Shown: in pieces, positions 1 through 6,377 of the stretch
How positions within the stretch are numbered: position 1 is the stretch's first letter
Layout of the letters: each line of letters begins with the position of its first letter
DNA from: Candidatus Dormiibacter sp.
GTDB lineage: Bacteria > Chloroflexota > Dormibacteria > UBA8260
Direction: 5' to 3'
Length of the DNA: 6,927 bases
NCBI GenBank assembly: GCA_025450495.1
Contig: JANWHI010000039.1
Span: 1 to 6,927, forward strand
Notes under the pieces: model-generated
Told to the model about the DNA's origin: nothing
Database searches by the model: none
What the model saw: only the letters and a program-made list of their open reading frames with translations
Position numbers and translations under genes: made by a program

Positions 1-408
1 GAGGCGCGTCGCGGCGAAGCGGATGACGACGTGTTCATCGCGTTGCACCACGTGTCTGGAACGTGGTCGCACCTGTGGGCCAGCGCGGTGAGTGCCGCAC
101 CCGGCCCTCGGCTGCGAGTGCTCGGCTCCCGTGCCGCCTACGTCGTCGAGCACCTCGACGGGCAGGAGGCGGCACTTCGCGACGGCGCGAATCCCGCGGA
201 GGAGGGCTTCGGCGCAGAGCCCCGGGATCGGGGGGGGCGGCTCGTGCGCGGCGACGAGGCGGAGACGGTGCCAAGCCGGCCCGGGCGCTGGCGTGAGTTC
301 TACCCAGCAGTCGAGCGCGCCGTCCGGACCGGGGAGGCGCCGCCGGTGGCCGCCGGCGACGCGGTGGCGGCGCTCGAAGTGCTCGACGCTGCGCGGCGGG
401 CGTCGTAG
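1..408 (+). CDS. Gfo/Idh/MocA-type NAD(P)-dependent oxidoreductase, C-terminal part (5' end outside window)
   Basis: The reading frame is open from base 1 to the TAG at 406-408, giving 135 residues. The tail resembles the C-terminal substrate domain of the Gfo/Idh/MocA family: alternating beta strands, then Trp-Arg-Glu-Phe-Tyr, an amphipathic helix, Thr-Gly-Glu-Ala-Pro-Pro-Val, and a closing Asp-Ala-Val-Ala-Ala-Leu-Glu-Val-Leu-Asp-Ala-Ala-Arg. Family members oxidise or reduce sugars, inositols or related polyols with NAD(P). The Rossmann domain and the catalytic Lys/His would lie upstream of the window, so the substrate cannot be guessed. The GTG at 31 is probably an internal valine, because the frame continues upstream and family members are usually over 300 residues. 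An 8-G run at 230-237 is a possible indel site, but family-like sequence continues in frame on both sides. The assignment rests on the C-terminal pattern only. Confidence 0.78.
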   Translation, partial: EARRGEADDDVFIALHHVSGTWSHLWASAVSAAPGPRLRVLGSRAAYVVEHLDGQEAALRDGANPAEEGFGAEPRDRGGRLVRGDEAETVPSRPGRWREFYPAVERAVRTGEAPPVAAGDAVAALEVLDAARRAS

Positions 409-446
409 CCGACTAACTGGGCGCATCCACCTGGGTGGCCTCGGGA

Positions 447-1595
447 TCAGGCGTGAGTCTTCTCGGGCATCTCCATCATCCGCAGCATCTCGATCCCTCC
501 GGTGCGAAGAAAGCGGACCAGCATCCCCGCCACCAGCAGGAGGAAGCCGATGTTCAGGAAGGTGTCGTAGTTCCAAGTGACGCTGGTGTCGAACACGGTG
601 ATGTTGCGATTCGTCGGCGTCAGCCCGCTCACGTTGAACAGCAGCCCGACAACGAGGCCGACGATCGCCATGGTCAGATACGAGACGACGAAGAGGTAGA
701 CGGCAACCCGGCGTCCGTAGTACTTGCGATAGATGTTCAGGATGGGAAGGATGATGAGGTCGGCGAAGATGAAGGCGATCACGCCGCCGAAGGTGATGCC
801 GCCCCGCCACAGGACGGCTGCCAGAGGCACGTTGCCCACCGAGCAGACGAAGCTCACCACCGCAACAAGCGGCCCGATCAGCGCCCCCCACACCTCTGAG
901 AGGAAACCATGCCCCTGCAGGAACAGGCTCGACCACGCCGAGTTGGGAACCCATGATCCGAGCGCGCCGGCGATGAGGAAACCGAGGACAAGGTCCATCC
1001 ACAGGCTGTAGATGTTCATGAAGAAGTAGTGGGCGACGGCGGTCACCGCGCGGCCGGAGATGGCGCGCCGCAACAGGGGCCCGCCGGTCACGGACATGTC
1101 CATCGCACCATGACCCTCCATCCGACCGAGAAGGCCTCTCTCAGCCTGTCGCCGAGCTGCCGTGATGAGCCTGTCGTTCAGGGTCACCTTGAACACGATC
1201 GCTAGCAGGACGACCATCATCACGCCGCCCAGCAGCTCGGCGCCGAGGAACTGCCAGCCCAGCAGGATGAGCAGCACCAGCCCCAGCTCGAAGACGATGT
1301 TGGTCGACGCGAACTCGAAGATGACCGCGTTGGCCAGCGTGGCGCCCTTGCGGAACAGCGATCGCGCGATCGCCACCGCCGCGTAGGAACACGACGATGA
1401 CGCGGCGCCGAACGCGGTGGCGATGACCACCTGGCGCGGGCTGTCCTTCCCCAGCAGGCGCGAGATGGTCTGCTTCGACACCAGGGCTTCGACGACCGCG
1501 GAGAGGAGGAAGCCGAGTGCGAGCGGCCAGAGCACCTGCCAGAACATCGCGAAGGCGAGGCTCAGCGCCTTGCCGATCTCCTGGAGGATGAACAC
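447..1595 (-). CDS. DUF318/ArsP-type permease (PF03773-like), multi-pass membrane protein
   Basis: This 382-aa protein is very hydrophobic, with about eight to nine membrane segments near residues 15-38, 52-75, 86-113, 117-137, 186-214, 234-253, 264-287, 296-321 and 344-363. Two short Cys-containing motifs sit in the two halves: Ser-Ser-Ser-Cys-Ser-Tyr (Cys69), and Cys-Ser-Val-Gly-Asn-Val-Pro-Leu-Ala (Cys251). This pairing is typical of the DUF318 permeases (YraQ/SO_0444/ArsP group). ArsP in Campylobacter exports trivalent organoarsenicals, but most members have no known substrate. No arsenic gene or ArsR-like regulator is visible here, so a transport role is inferred and the substrate is open. 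The start is GTG at 1593-1595; an in-frame TGA lies two codons upstream, so no longer form exists. No Shine-Dalgarno is seen before this GTG, so a leaderless transcript is possible. The gene is convergent with the oxidoreductase (38-bp gap) and divergent from 1627. Confidence 0.88.
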   Translation of the reverse strand: MFILQEIGKALSLAFAMFWQVLWPLALGFLLSAVVEALVSKQTISRLLGKDSPRQVVIATAFGAASSSCSYAAVAIARSLFRKGATLANAVIFEFASTNIVFELGLVLLILLGWQFLGAELLGGVMMVVLLAIVFKVTLNDRLITAARRQAERGLLGRMEGHGAMDMSVTGGPLLRRAISGRAVTAVAHYFFMNIYSLWMDLVLGFLIAGALGSWVPNSAWSSLFLQGHGFLSEVWGALIGPLVAVVSFVCSVGNVPLAAVLWRGGITFGGVIAFIFADLIILPILNIYRKYYGRRVAVYLFVVSYLTMAIVGLVVGLLFNVSGLTPTNRNITVFDTSVTWNYDTFLNIGFLLLVAGMLVRFLRTGGIEMLRMMEMPEKTHA

Positions 1596-1626
1596 GACTC
1601 AGCCCGAAAGGAGAGGGAGGGTGTCG

Positions 1627-1962
1627 ATGCGAGAGCGCTCCTCGGCAAGCATGCCGTGGATAGTGCCTGAAGCCGCAGGTCTCGGCGCTTCACTCCGGCA
1701 CGTCACGATCGGTGCACTGGGAACATCGTTGGCGATGCTGGCAGTCGATGCCGCCGAGCGCTGGAGGCAGACGCAGGAGTCGGCGTGGCCGCGCCCGGAC
1801 GTTGAGGCGATCGCCGCGCTCTACGCTCGGTCGGCCACCTACCGGGCGCTCGCGTTTCGGCGTCCGGACATGGGCATCGACGGGGTCCGCCGGTACCGGC
1901 CGCTGTTCACAATGGCGCGACGGACCATCTCCGGGAGGACACGTGATGACTCTGGACGCTGA
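1627..1962 (+). CDS. Small protein of unknown function, first gene of the DUF4032 unit
   Basis: I do not recognise this family. The frame encodes 111 residues from ATG 1627 (113 from GTG 1621). A purine-rich ribosome-binding stretch at 1607-1620 serves either start: AAAGGAG is 7 bases before the GTG and GGGAGG is 6 bases before the ATG. The ATG is preferred. The protein has a short hydrophobic stretch at residues 26-40, too short and mixed for a confident membrane helix, then an Arg-rich helical C-terminal half containing Ala-Leu-Tyr-Ala-Arg-Ser-Ala-Thr-Tyr-Arg-Ala-Leu. Codons in the first third use more A/T at the third position (ata, gca, aca, ttg) than the neighbours, while the rest looks typical. 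The stop lies 17 bases inside the next gene, which suggests translational coupling. Evidence that it is real is the ribosome-binding site, the overlap and the strand. No function is proposed. Confidence 0.58.
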   Translation: MRERSSASMPWIVPEAAGLGASLRHVTIGALGTSLAMLAVDAAERWRQTQESAWPRPDVEAIAALYARSATYRALAFRRPDMGIDGVRRYRPLFTMARRTISGRTRDDSGR

Positions 1963-2431
1963 CGGCTACGGCGCCCGGCCCAACCACTCCGACGTCGAGC
2001 GCCTTCTCGAGGACAGCCGAACTCTCGGGGGGAGCGGCATCGAGCGCGTCGCCGGCGCTTGGGCGCGCCGAGCGGCCCCCGGGTGGAGCGACGCAGTGCC
2101 GGACCACCACGACGACTCGTCTGGTCGGCACGGTGCCTGGACGGAGGCCGAGCGGGCCGCGCTTGCTGTCCTCGAACGGACAAACCGAGTGCGGGAGTGG
2201 GATGACCTGCGCAATCGCATCCTCGACCTGCCCGAACGCCACGCCGCCCTCGTCGCCTGGCGCGATGAGCACGGCGAGGTGGGCCATCGCGCGGAGGACG
2301 CGCTCCTCGGTGCCGCCCTGGCGCTCACGGCGCGCCCAGACCTGGACGTAGGACACGAGCGCGTGCTGCTCGGGCCGATGAGCGCCGCGCTGCCATGGCT
2401 GGCGGAGTCGAGGTCCGGCCAGCCGCGGTAG
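1946..2431 (+). CDS. 161-aa protein of unknown function upstream of the DUF4032 gene
   Basis: I do not recognise this family. ATG 1946 is preceded by GGGAGG at 1933-1938 with 7 bases between, a good ribosome-binding site that decides the start against earlier in-frame ATGs such as 1712. The protein is soluble-looking and acidic to neutral, rich in Ala, Arg, Glu and Asp. It has a low-complexity His/Asp/Ser patch near residues 53-62, then a mostly helical region (about 65-155) containing Thr-Glu-Ala-Glu-Arg-Ala-Ala-Leu and Pro-Glu-Arg-His-Ala-Ala-Leu-Val-Ala-Trp. No membrane segment, signal peptide or Cys motif is seen. Third positions are strongly G/C, supporting this frame over the opposite-strand reading. 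It overlaps the preceding gene by 17 bases and ends 24 bases before the DUF4032 gene, so the three are probably one transcript. A role linked to the DUF4032 protein is inferred from position only. Confidence 0.68.
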   Translation: MTLDADGYGARPNHSDVERLLEDSRTLGGSGIERVAGAWARRAAPGWSDAVPDHHDDSSGRHGAWTEAERAALAVLERTNRVREWDDLRNRILDLPERHAALVAWRDEHGEVGHRAEDALLGAALALTARPDLDVGHERVLLGPMSAALPWLAESRSGQPR

Positions 2432-2455
2432 CCACGGTCCCGTAGGGAAGCGCGC

Positions 2456-3739
2456 ATGAGGTTCCTCTTCAGCCCGCCGGACGAGACCGCGGTTGGACTG
2501 CTGACGCTGCCGTGGACGGAGCCCCTGGAGCTGTGGACCGACGATCGGTTGGTCGAGATCCGCCAGCGCGGTGTCTCACGCCACGTCGTCCGATTCGTGC
2601 TCGAAGGTGGTTGCCTGGATGCGCTGAAGCAGAGCAGCGAGAGGCGGGCGCGGCGCGAACCTCGCCTCCTGCGCGTCCTCGGCGAGCTCCACATCCCGGC
2701 CGTCGGAGTGCGCGGCGCCGTCGTCGACCGCGGTGCTCGACTCGACAGCGACACCGACGCGATCCTGGTCACGACCTTCCTCGAGTACTCGACCTCGTAC
2801 CGTGCGCTGTTCAGCAACCCGCGCGCGGGGCCGCAGCACGACAAGCTTGTCGATGCACTCGTGCAGCTGCTGGTGCGCCTGCACCTCGCCGGGTTCTACT
2901 GGGGCGACTGCTCGCTGTCGAACACGCTGTTCCGTCTCGATGCGGGCGCACTCGAGGCCTACCTCGTCGACACCGAGACCAGCGAGCAACACGCATCCCT
3001 GTCGGACGGACAGCGCAGCTACGACGTCGAGCTGGCTCGCGAGCACGTGGCCGGGGAGCTCATGGACCTGCAGGCCGGCGACCTGCTGCCACCGGACCTG
3101 GATCCCATCACCCTGGCTGACAGCATCCCGTCGCGATATCGCGCGCTCTGGGATGAGCTCGCGCACGAGGAGGTGCTGCGCGCTGACGAGCAGCGCTACC
3201 GCGTCGCCGACCGCCTGCGCCGTCTCAACGAGCTCGGCTTCGACGCCGAGGAGGTCGAGCTGGTCAGCAGCGGTGGTGGCTACCGCCTGCGAGTGAAGAC
3301 GCGCGTCGCGGAGCCGGGAGACGACAAGCAGCGCCTGTTCATGCGCACCGGGGTGGATGCGCAGGAGAACCAGGCACGGCGTCTGCTCAACGACATCGCC
3401 GGCTTCCGCGGGTACCTGGAGCAGAAGGGTGGCCAGCCGGTGCCCGAGAGCGTCGCCGCCAACCGCTGGCTGAACGAGGTCTATTACCCGGTGGTCGACG
3501 CGATCCCGCCTCCGTTGCGCGGCAGGCTTGCCCCGCCGGAGATCTTCCACGAGATCCTGTTGCATCGCTGGTACCTGTCGGAGGCAGCCGGCCACGACGT
3601 CGGCACCACCGCGGCGGCCCAGTCGTACTACGCAAGCGTCCTTCCGACTGTGCCAGAGCAGTTCAGCTCCGGCGACCTGGTGTCCGTCACCGAGCGTCCT
3701 GCCCGCAAGCGTTCCCGTTCCCGTCCACCGGGGGTGTGA
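2456..3739 (+). CDS. DUF4032 domain protein with kinase-like (lipopolysaccharide-kinase-type) catalytic core
   Basis: This 427-aa protein matches the actinobacterial DUF4032 proteins in layout. The N-terminal half (about 40-180) resembles an atypical protein-kinase fold. Lys58 is a candidate ATP-binding lysine, with Glu68 on the following helix. A catalytic-loop-like motif begins at His143: Leu-His-Leu-Ala-Gly-Phe-Tyr-Trp-Gly-Asp-Cys-Ser-Leu-Ser-Asn, where Asp151 would be the base and Asn156 a metal ligand. Val-Asp-Thr-Glu-Thr (Asp172) stands where DFG would be. Residues about 225-400 form the DUF4032 part, and the tail (415-425) is Arg/Ser-rich. The presence of these residues suggests an active phosphotransferase, but no substrate is known and this is inference from motifs. 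The protein looks cytoplasmic, with no membrane segment. ATG 2456 has a moderate site (AGGGAAG, 6 bases away). It is the third gene of the unit beginning at 1627. A long opposite-strand open frame here (2576-3895) is a shadow. Confidence 0.9.
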   Translation: MRFLFSPPDETAVGLLTLPWTEPLELWTDDRLVEIRQRGVSRHVVRFVLEGGCLDALKQSSERRARREPRLLRVLGELHIPAVGVRGAVVDRGARLDSDTDAILVTTFLEYSTSYRALFSNPRAGPQHDKLVDALVQLLVRLHLAGFYWGDCSLSNTLFRLDAGALEAYLVDTETSEQHASLSDGQRSYDVELAREHVAGELMDLQAGDLLPPDLDPITLADSIPSRYRALWDELAHEEVLRADEQRYRVADRLRRLNELGFDAEEVELVSSGGGYRLRVKTRVAEPGDDKQRLFMRTGVDAQENQARRLLNDIAGFRGYLEQKGGQPVPESVAANRWLNEVYYPVVDAIPPPLRGRLAPPEIFHEILLHRWYLSEAAGHDVGTTAAAQSYYASVLPTVPEQFSSGDLVSVTERPARKRSRSRPPGV

Positions 3740-3781
3740 GACTCGGCCGGACGCGGGTTCCCAGGATCGCCAACGGGCGCG

Positions 3782-3811
3782 TTGCGACACCTGGTACACC
3801 GCTCGGATACT
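3782..3811 (+). promoter_or_regulatory. Candidate housekeeping-type promoter for the DUF6582-type gene
   Basis: In the 112-bp gap after the DUF4032 gene, TTGCGA (3782-3787) and GATACT (3806-3811) are 18 bases apart and resemble -35 and -10 boxes. Transcription would begin near 3818, leaving a leader of about 34 bases with a strong ribosome-binding site before ATG 3852. Just downstream, CTGG-TATG-CCAG (3810-3821) is a short inverted repeat that could be an operator or chance. This is a pattern match only. Confidence 0.3.
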
Positions 3812-3837
3812 GGTATGCCAGCAACAGAGATGTGCAT

Positions 3838-3844
3838 GGAGGAG
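3838..3844 (+). promoter_or_regulatory. Strong ribosome-binding site fixing the start at 3852
   Basis: GGAGGAG ends 7 bases before ATG 3852. It separates this start from the much longer open frame upstream (which lacks such a site) and from the internal ATG at 3945, whose purine run GAAGGA touches the start codon and is badly spaced. Confidence 0.7.
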
Positions 3845-3851
3845 CGTCTGC

Positions 3852-4193
3852 ATGGCGACCACGAAGCAGAAGACCGCGGCTCGACAGAACATCAAGAAGG
3901 CCCAAGCCGCGAGCCACCGCGGCGGTGCTCCTCACAGTGAAGGAATGACCACGGCCAAACGCGATTCCCTGGATGACTCCACGTTCGCCTTTCCCGAGGA
4001 GCGCAAGGAGCCACTGAATGACGCCCGCCACGTGCGCAACGCGATCGCACGATTCGACCAGGTGGAGGGCGTCAGCGACGCCGAACGCGACCGAGCGTGG
4101 AAGCGCATCAAGGCAGCTGCCAAGAAGCACGGCGTGGAGGTCGAGGCAGGCAGCTGGCGCGAGCTCGTCAAGGGTGGCAAGACCGGCCGGTGA
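3852..4193 (+). CDS. Small lysine-rich DUF6582-type protein
   Basis: The gene encodes 113 residues. The C-terminal part (about 32-100) matches a recurrent small-protein family that I recall as DUF6582: Met-Thr-Thr-Ala-Lys-Arg-Asp, then Phe-Ala-Phe-Pro-Glu-Glu-Arg-Lys-Glu-Pro-Leu, then His-Val-Arg-Asn-Ala-Ile-Ala-Arg-Phe, then a Trp-Lys-Arg-Ile-Lys-Ala-Ala-Ala helix. Members are soluble and helical, of unknown function, and also occur as modules in phage-related proteins. The N-terminal 30 residues are a separate basic segment, Lys-Gln-Lys-Thr-Ala-Ala-Arg-Gln-Asn-Ile-Lys-Lys-Ala-Gln-Ala-Ala, which resembles the start of other small actinobacterial Lys/Ala-rich proteins, so this may be a two-part fusion. 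The overall charge is strongly positive, compatible with nucleic-acid binding, which is inference. The gene probably has its own promoter (3782-3811) and converges with the HD-GYP gene 33 bp further on. Confidence 0.85.
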   Translation: MATTKQKTAARQNIKKAQAASHRGGAPHSEGMTTAKRDSLDDSTFAFPEERKEPLNDARHVRNAIARFDQVEGVSDAERDRAWKRIKAAAKKHGVEVEAGSWRELVKGGKTGR

Positions 4194-4194
4194 G

Positions 4195-4207
4195 CGAGGT
4201 CGCCTCG
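4195..4207. terminator. Weak candidate hairpin between convergent genes
   Basis: CGAGG-TCG-CCTCG forms a 5-bp GC stem with a 3-base loop in the 33-bp gap between the stops of the DUF6582-type and HD-GYP genes. A second small stem (CGGC-GGA-GCCG) follows within 15 bases. There is no T-run on either strand, so intrinsic termination is doubtful, and position is the main argument. Confidence 0.2.
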
Positions 4208-4226
4208 AGCCGGCGGAGCCGTGCGC

Positions 4227-6377
4227 TCAGAGGATCACGGAGACGGTGGTGGTGTTGCTGGAGACAGCGCCGTCGTCATCGGTGATCGTCACCGTCACCG
4301 TGAAGGTTGCCAACACCCCGAGGGCGTAGGTGTGCGCAAGAGTGAACGAGCTTCCGCTGAGAGTGAGCGGATGCATACCGCTGCCGTCGCCGTAGTCGAC
4401 GGTGGCGGTGAATCCATCAGACCCGGGGTCCGCGTCGGTGAAGCTACCGGTGGCCCTGTAGTTGCCGCCCAAGCCCAGCAAGGACAGCAGGAACGTCTGC
4501 GGAGCCGGCATGGTGATCACCGGCGCGACGCTCGTCACGGTCAACGTTTCGCCGGCGTGGCCCACGCCAAGGCGAGCGTTCGTCACCGTGACCGAGATCG
4601 AGTACGTGGACGCGTCGGAGTACGTGTGCTGGAGCCCAAAGGTGTTGTTTGCGTACAGGGTGAGAACCTGGACACCCGTCCCGTCACCGTAGTCGACACG
4701 TGCTGACCAGCCACTGCCGCCGGGGTCCGAGAAGGAGCCGTTGCCGGTGTACGTCGATTCGGTGACGGACGTGGGCCCCGTCAGCGTCACCGTCGGCACC
4801 GTGACCGGGCTCGGTGTCGGGGTCGGACTGGGAGGCGGGGTCGGCGCAGGGGTTGGGGTTGGCCCGGATGTCGGCGCCGGCGTCGGTCCTGGCTGCCCCG
4901 TCGGTGTTGGTGTCGGAGCCGCGGTCGGCGATGGCGTCGGACCCGACGAAGGCCCAGCGGTGAGTCCGCCGCCGCCACGGTGAGGTGTCGGCGTGCCCCC
5001 CGGCACACCGCCGCCCGTCGGCTTCACTGGAGCCCCCGGCCCAGGGCCGCCGAGGGTCGGTGCCAGGTGGGTGGACGCGTCGTTGCGGGCGATGGGTGGT
5101 GCCGAGCGGGGCTGCGGGACGGCGTCGGGCGTCGGCAGTATCCCCGGCGCCACCAGGCCCAACGCCGTCGACCCCGACACGATCGCACTCCCCCACTGGA
5201 ATCCCAGGCCGTTCACCCAGGTGAGCAGCGGCAGCTGCGCGATCCACGACCCCGCGCCGACCACACGCCAGAGCCGTCCCACCGAGATGTTCAGGAACGC
5301 CCGGACCACGGTTGGATCGAATTGCGCGCCCGAGCACCTCACCAGCTCCTGCCGGGCGGCGATCACGCCGATCGGGCGGCGATACGGACGAACCGCCGTC
5401 ATCACCTCATACGAATCCGCCACCGCGACGATCCGGCCCGCGAGCGAGATCCTCTCGGCCGCCAGCGCCCGTGGATATCCCTTGCCGTCCCAGCGCTCGT
5501 GGTGATGTTCCACCGCCGCCGCCCACTCACCCAGCCACGAGCGCAGCGGGCCGATGAGCTTGGCACCCTCCTCGGGGTGGCGCTGGACGTTCAGCCTTTC
5601 CCTCTCGGTCAGCGCGGCCGGCTTGGAGAGGATCTCGCTCGGGACGAGGAGCTTGCCGATGTCGTGGAGCAGGGATGCCCAGCGCAGGCGCGCCCGATCC
5701 GCCGGTGACAGCTTCATCTCGATCGCGATGAGGTCGGCGAAGACGCGCACCCGCTCGGAGTGACCGCGGGTCTGCCGATCGTGCACCGAGAGTGCCGCCA
5801 CCAGCTCGAGCACGGTCTGCATGTAGGCGACCTCGCCACCCTCGATGCCCCTGTCCCGCGCCTCCTGGAGCTGGCGCTGCAGGTCGCGCGGTCGCCCCAC
5901 ACGACGGGCCACGGCGAAACGCCTCGGCGCGTTGTCCGGGAACAGCAAGGAGAGATTGAGCAGCGCCGCCAGCGGCAGGAGACGGCGAGCGGCACGCTCG
6001 ACGGCGACGATCACCAGCAGCATCGCGACGGTGATGGCGGCGAACGAGACCAGCGCCTGGGGCGTCCCGGACGGCCGCGGCAGGAGCCGGCTGAGGATTG
6101 CCGCGGTGGCGATTCCGGCCGCCGCCGGCGCGGCCACCACGCTGAAGCGGACGAGCCTGCTCAGCACCGGCCGCCGCTGCCATTGGTGGCTCGGTGGGTC
6201 AGCGTTGAGGTCGGGTGCCTGGCTCGGTTCCGAGATGGTCGCTGCCTCAGCGGTGCCCCCGACCGCGTTCACCCTGCAGTGGCCCGGGGCGAAGCCAACA
6301 GGCAGGATTGCCCCGTTTGACGGTTTCTGGCGATGGTTTCGCCCGACCGTCGCCGCGGGGTTACCGGGCCGTGGCAT
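4227..6377 (-). CDS. Membrane HD-GYP phosphodiesterase with C-terminal Pro/Thr stalk and two PKD-like domains
   Basis: This 716-aa protein has four parts. Residues 1-70 are polar and unmatched. Membrane segments lie at about 75-97 and 107-126, with a hydrophobic stretch at 134-146. A linker helix leads to an HD-GYP domain (about 185-365) with all signature residues: His206 (His-Ser-Glu-Arg-Val), His238-Asp239 (His-Asp-Ile-Gly-Lys), His267, His-His-Glu at 292-294, Asp297-Gly-Lys-Gly-Tyr-Pro302 and Asp321. Such domains hydrolyse cyclic-di-GMP to pGpG or GMP, so activity is expected. A further hydrophobic region (368-413) may cross the membrane. A Pro/Thr/Ser/Gly stalk (about 414-527) and two PKD-like repeats (about 528-617 and 618-716, each with Asp-Tyr-Gly-Asp-Gly and His-Thr-Tyr) follow, probably outside the cell. 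The start is uncertain: ATG 6377, GTG 6272 and GTG 6167 all lack a clear ribosome-binding site. It is convergent with the DUF6582-type gene and divergent from the ECF sigma gene. Confidence 0.93.
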   Translation of the reverse strand: MPRPGNPAATVGRNHRQKPSNGAILPVGFAPGHCRVNAVGGTAEAATISEPSQAPDLNADPPSHQWQRRPVLSRLVRFSVVAAPAAAGIATAAILSRLLPRPSGTPQALVSFAAITVAMLLVIVAVERAARRLLPLAALLNLSLLFPDNAPRRFAVARRVGRPRDLQRQLQEARDRGIEGGEVAYMQTVLELVAALSVHDRQTRGHSERVRVFADLIAIEMKLSPADRARLRWASLLHDIGKLLVPSEILSKPAALTERERLNVQRHPEEGAKLIGPLRSWLGEWAAAVEHHHERWDGKGYPRALAAERISLAGRIVAVADSYEVMTAVRPYRRPIGVIAARQELVRCSGAQFDPTVVRAFLNISVGRLWRVVGAGSWIAQLPLLTWVNGLGFQWGSAIVSGSTALGLVAPGILPTPDAVPQPRSAPPIARNDASTHLAPTLGGPGPGAPVKPTGGGVPGGTPTPHRGGGGLTAGPSSGPTPSPTAAPTPTPTGQPGPTPAPTSGPTPTPAPTPPPSPTPTPSPVTVPTVTLTGPTSVTESTYTGNGSFSDPGGSGWSARVDYGDGTGVQVLTLYANNTFGLQHTYSDASTYSISVTVTNARLGVGHAGETLTVTSVAPVITMPAPQTFLLSLLGLGGNYRATGSFTDADPGSDGFTATVDYGDGSGMHPLTLSGSSFTLAHTYALGVLATFTVTVTITDDDGAVSSNTTTVSVIL
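4806..4940 (-). repeat. Degenerate repeats encoding the Pro/Thr stalk
   Basis: On the plus strand the stretch is a degenerate series of GTCGGn/GTTGGn hexamers. Read on the minus strand it encodes Pro-Thr-Pro-Ser, Pro-Thr-Pro-Ala and similar units (residues 480-524 of the HD-GYP protein). Such tracts form extended stalks in secreted or surface proteins and vary in length by slippage. The plus-strand reading (Val-Gly-Val-Gly) is a by-product of the repeat and not a gene. Confidence 0.85.

Noticed and set aside
427..438. CCACC-TG-GGTGG hairpin between the oxidoreductase and the permease as a bidirectional terminator
   Set aside because: The loop leaves only about four usable base pairs and there is no T-run on either side. 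It is a fair position but too weak to call.
1966..2844. 292-aa open frame on the minus strand
   Set aside because: Its Ser/Arg/Pro-rich composition is typical of an antisense shadow. It is opposite two plus-strand genes that have ribosome-binding sites and good third-position bias.
2576..3895. 439-aa open frame on the minus strand
   Set aside because: It lies opposite the DUF4032 gene, has no recognisable motif, and its long Ala/Val/Arg-rich sequence is the expected antisense reading of GC-rich coding DNA.
4806..4940. Tandem repeats as a CRISPR array or minisatellite outside genes
   Set aside because: The units are degenerate hexamers in frame with Pro/Thr codons and there are no spacers, so it is coding low-complexity sequence.
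4741..4983. Plus-strand Val/Gly repeat protein resembling a glycine-rich surface protein
   Set aside because: It is the complementary reading of the Pro/Thr stalk of the HD-GYP protein; no ribosome-binding site or domain supports it.
4980..5708. 242-aa plus-strand open frame
   Set aside because: Its Arg/His/Pro-rich composition and full overlap with the HD-GYP catalytic domain mark it as a shadow.
5527..6183. 218-aa open frame in another minus-strand frame inside the HD-GYP gene
   Set aside because: It overlaps the conserved HD-GYP catalytic motifs read in the main frame and has no motif of its own.
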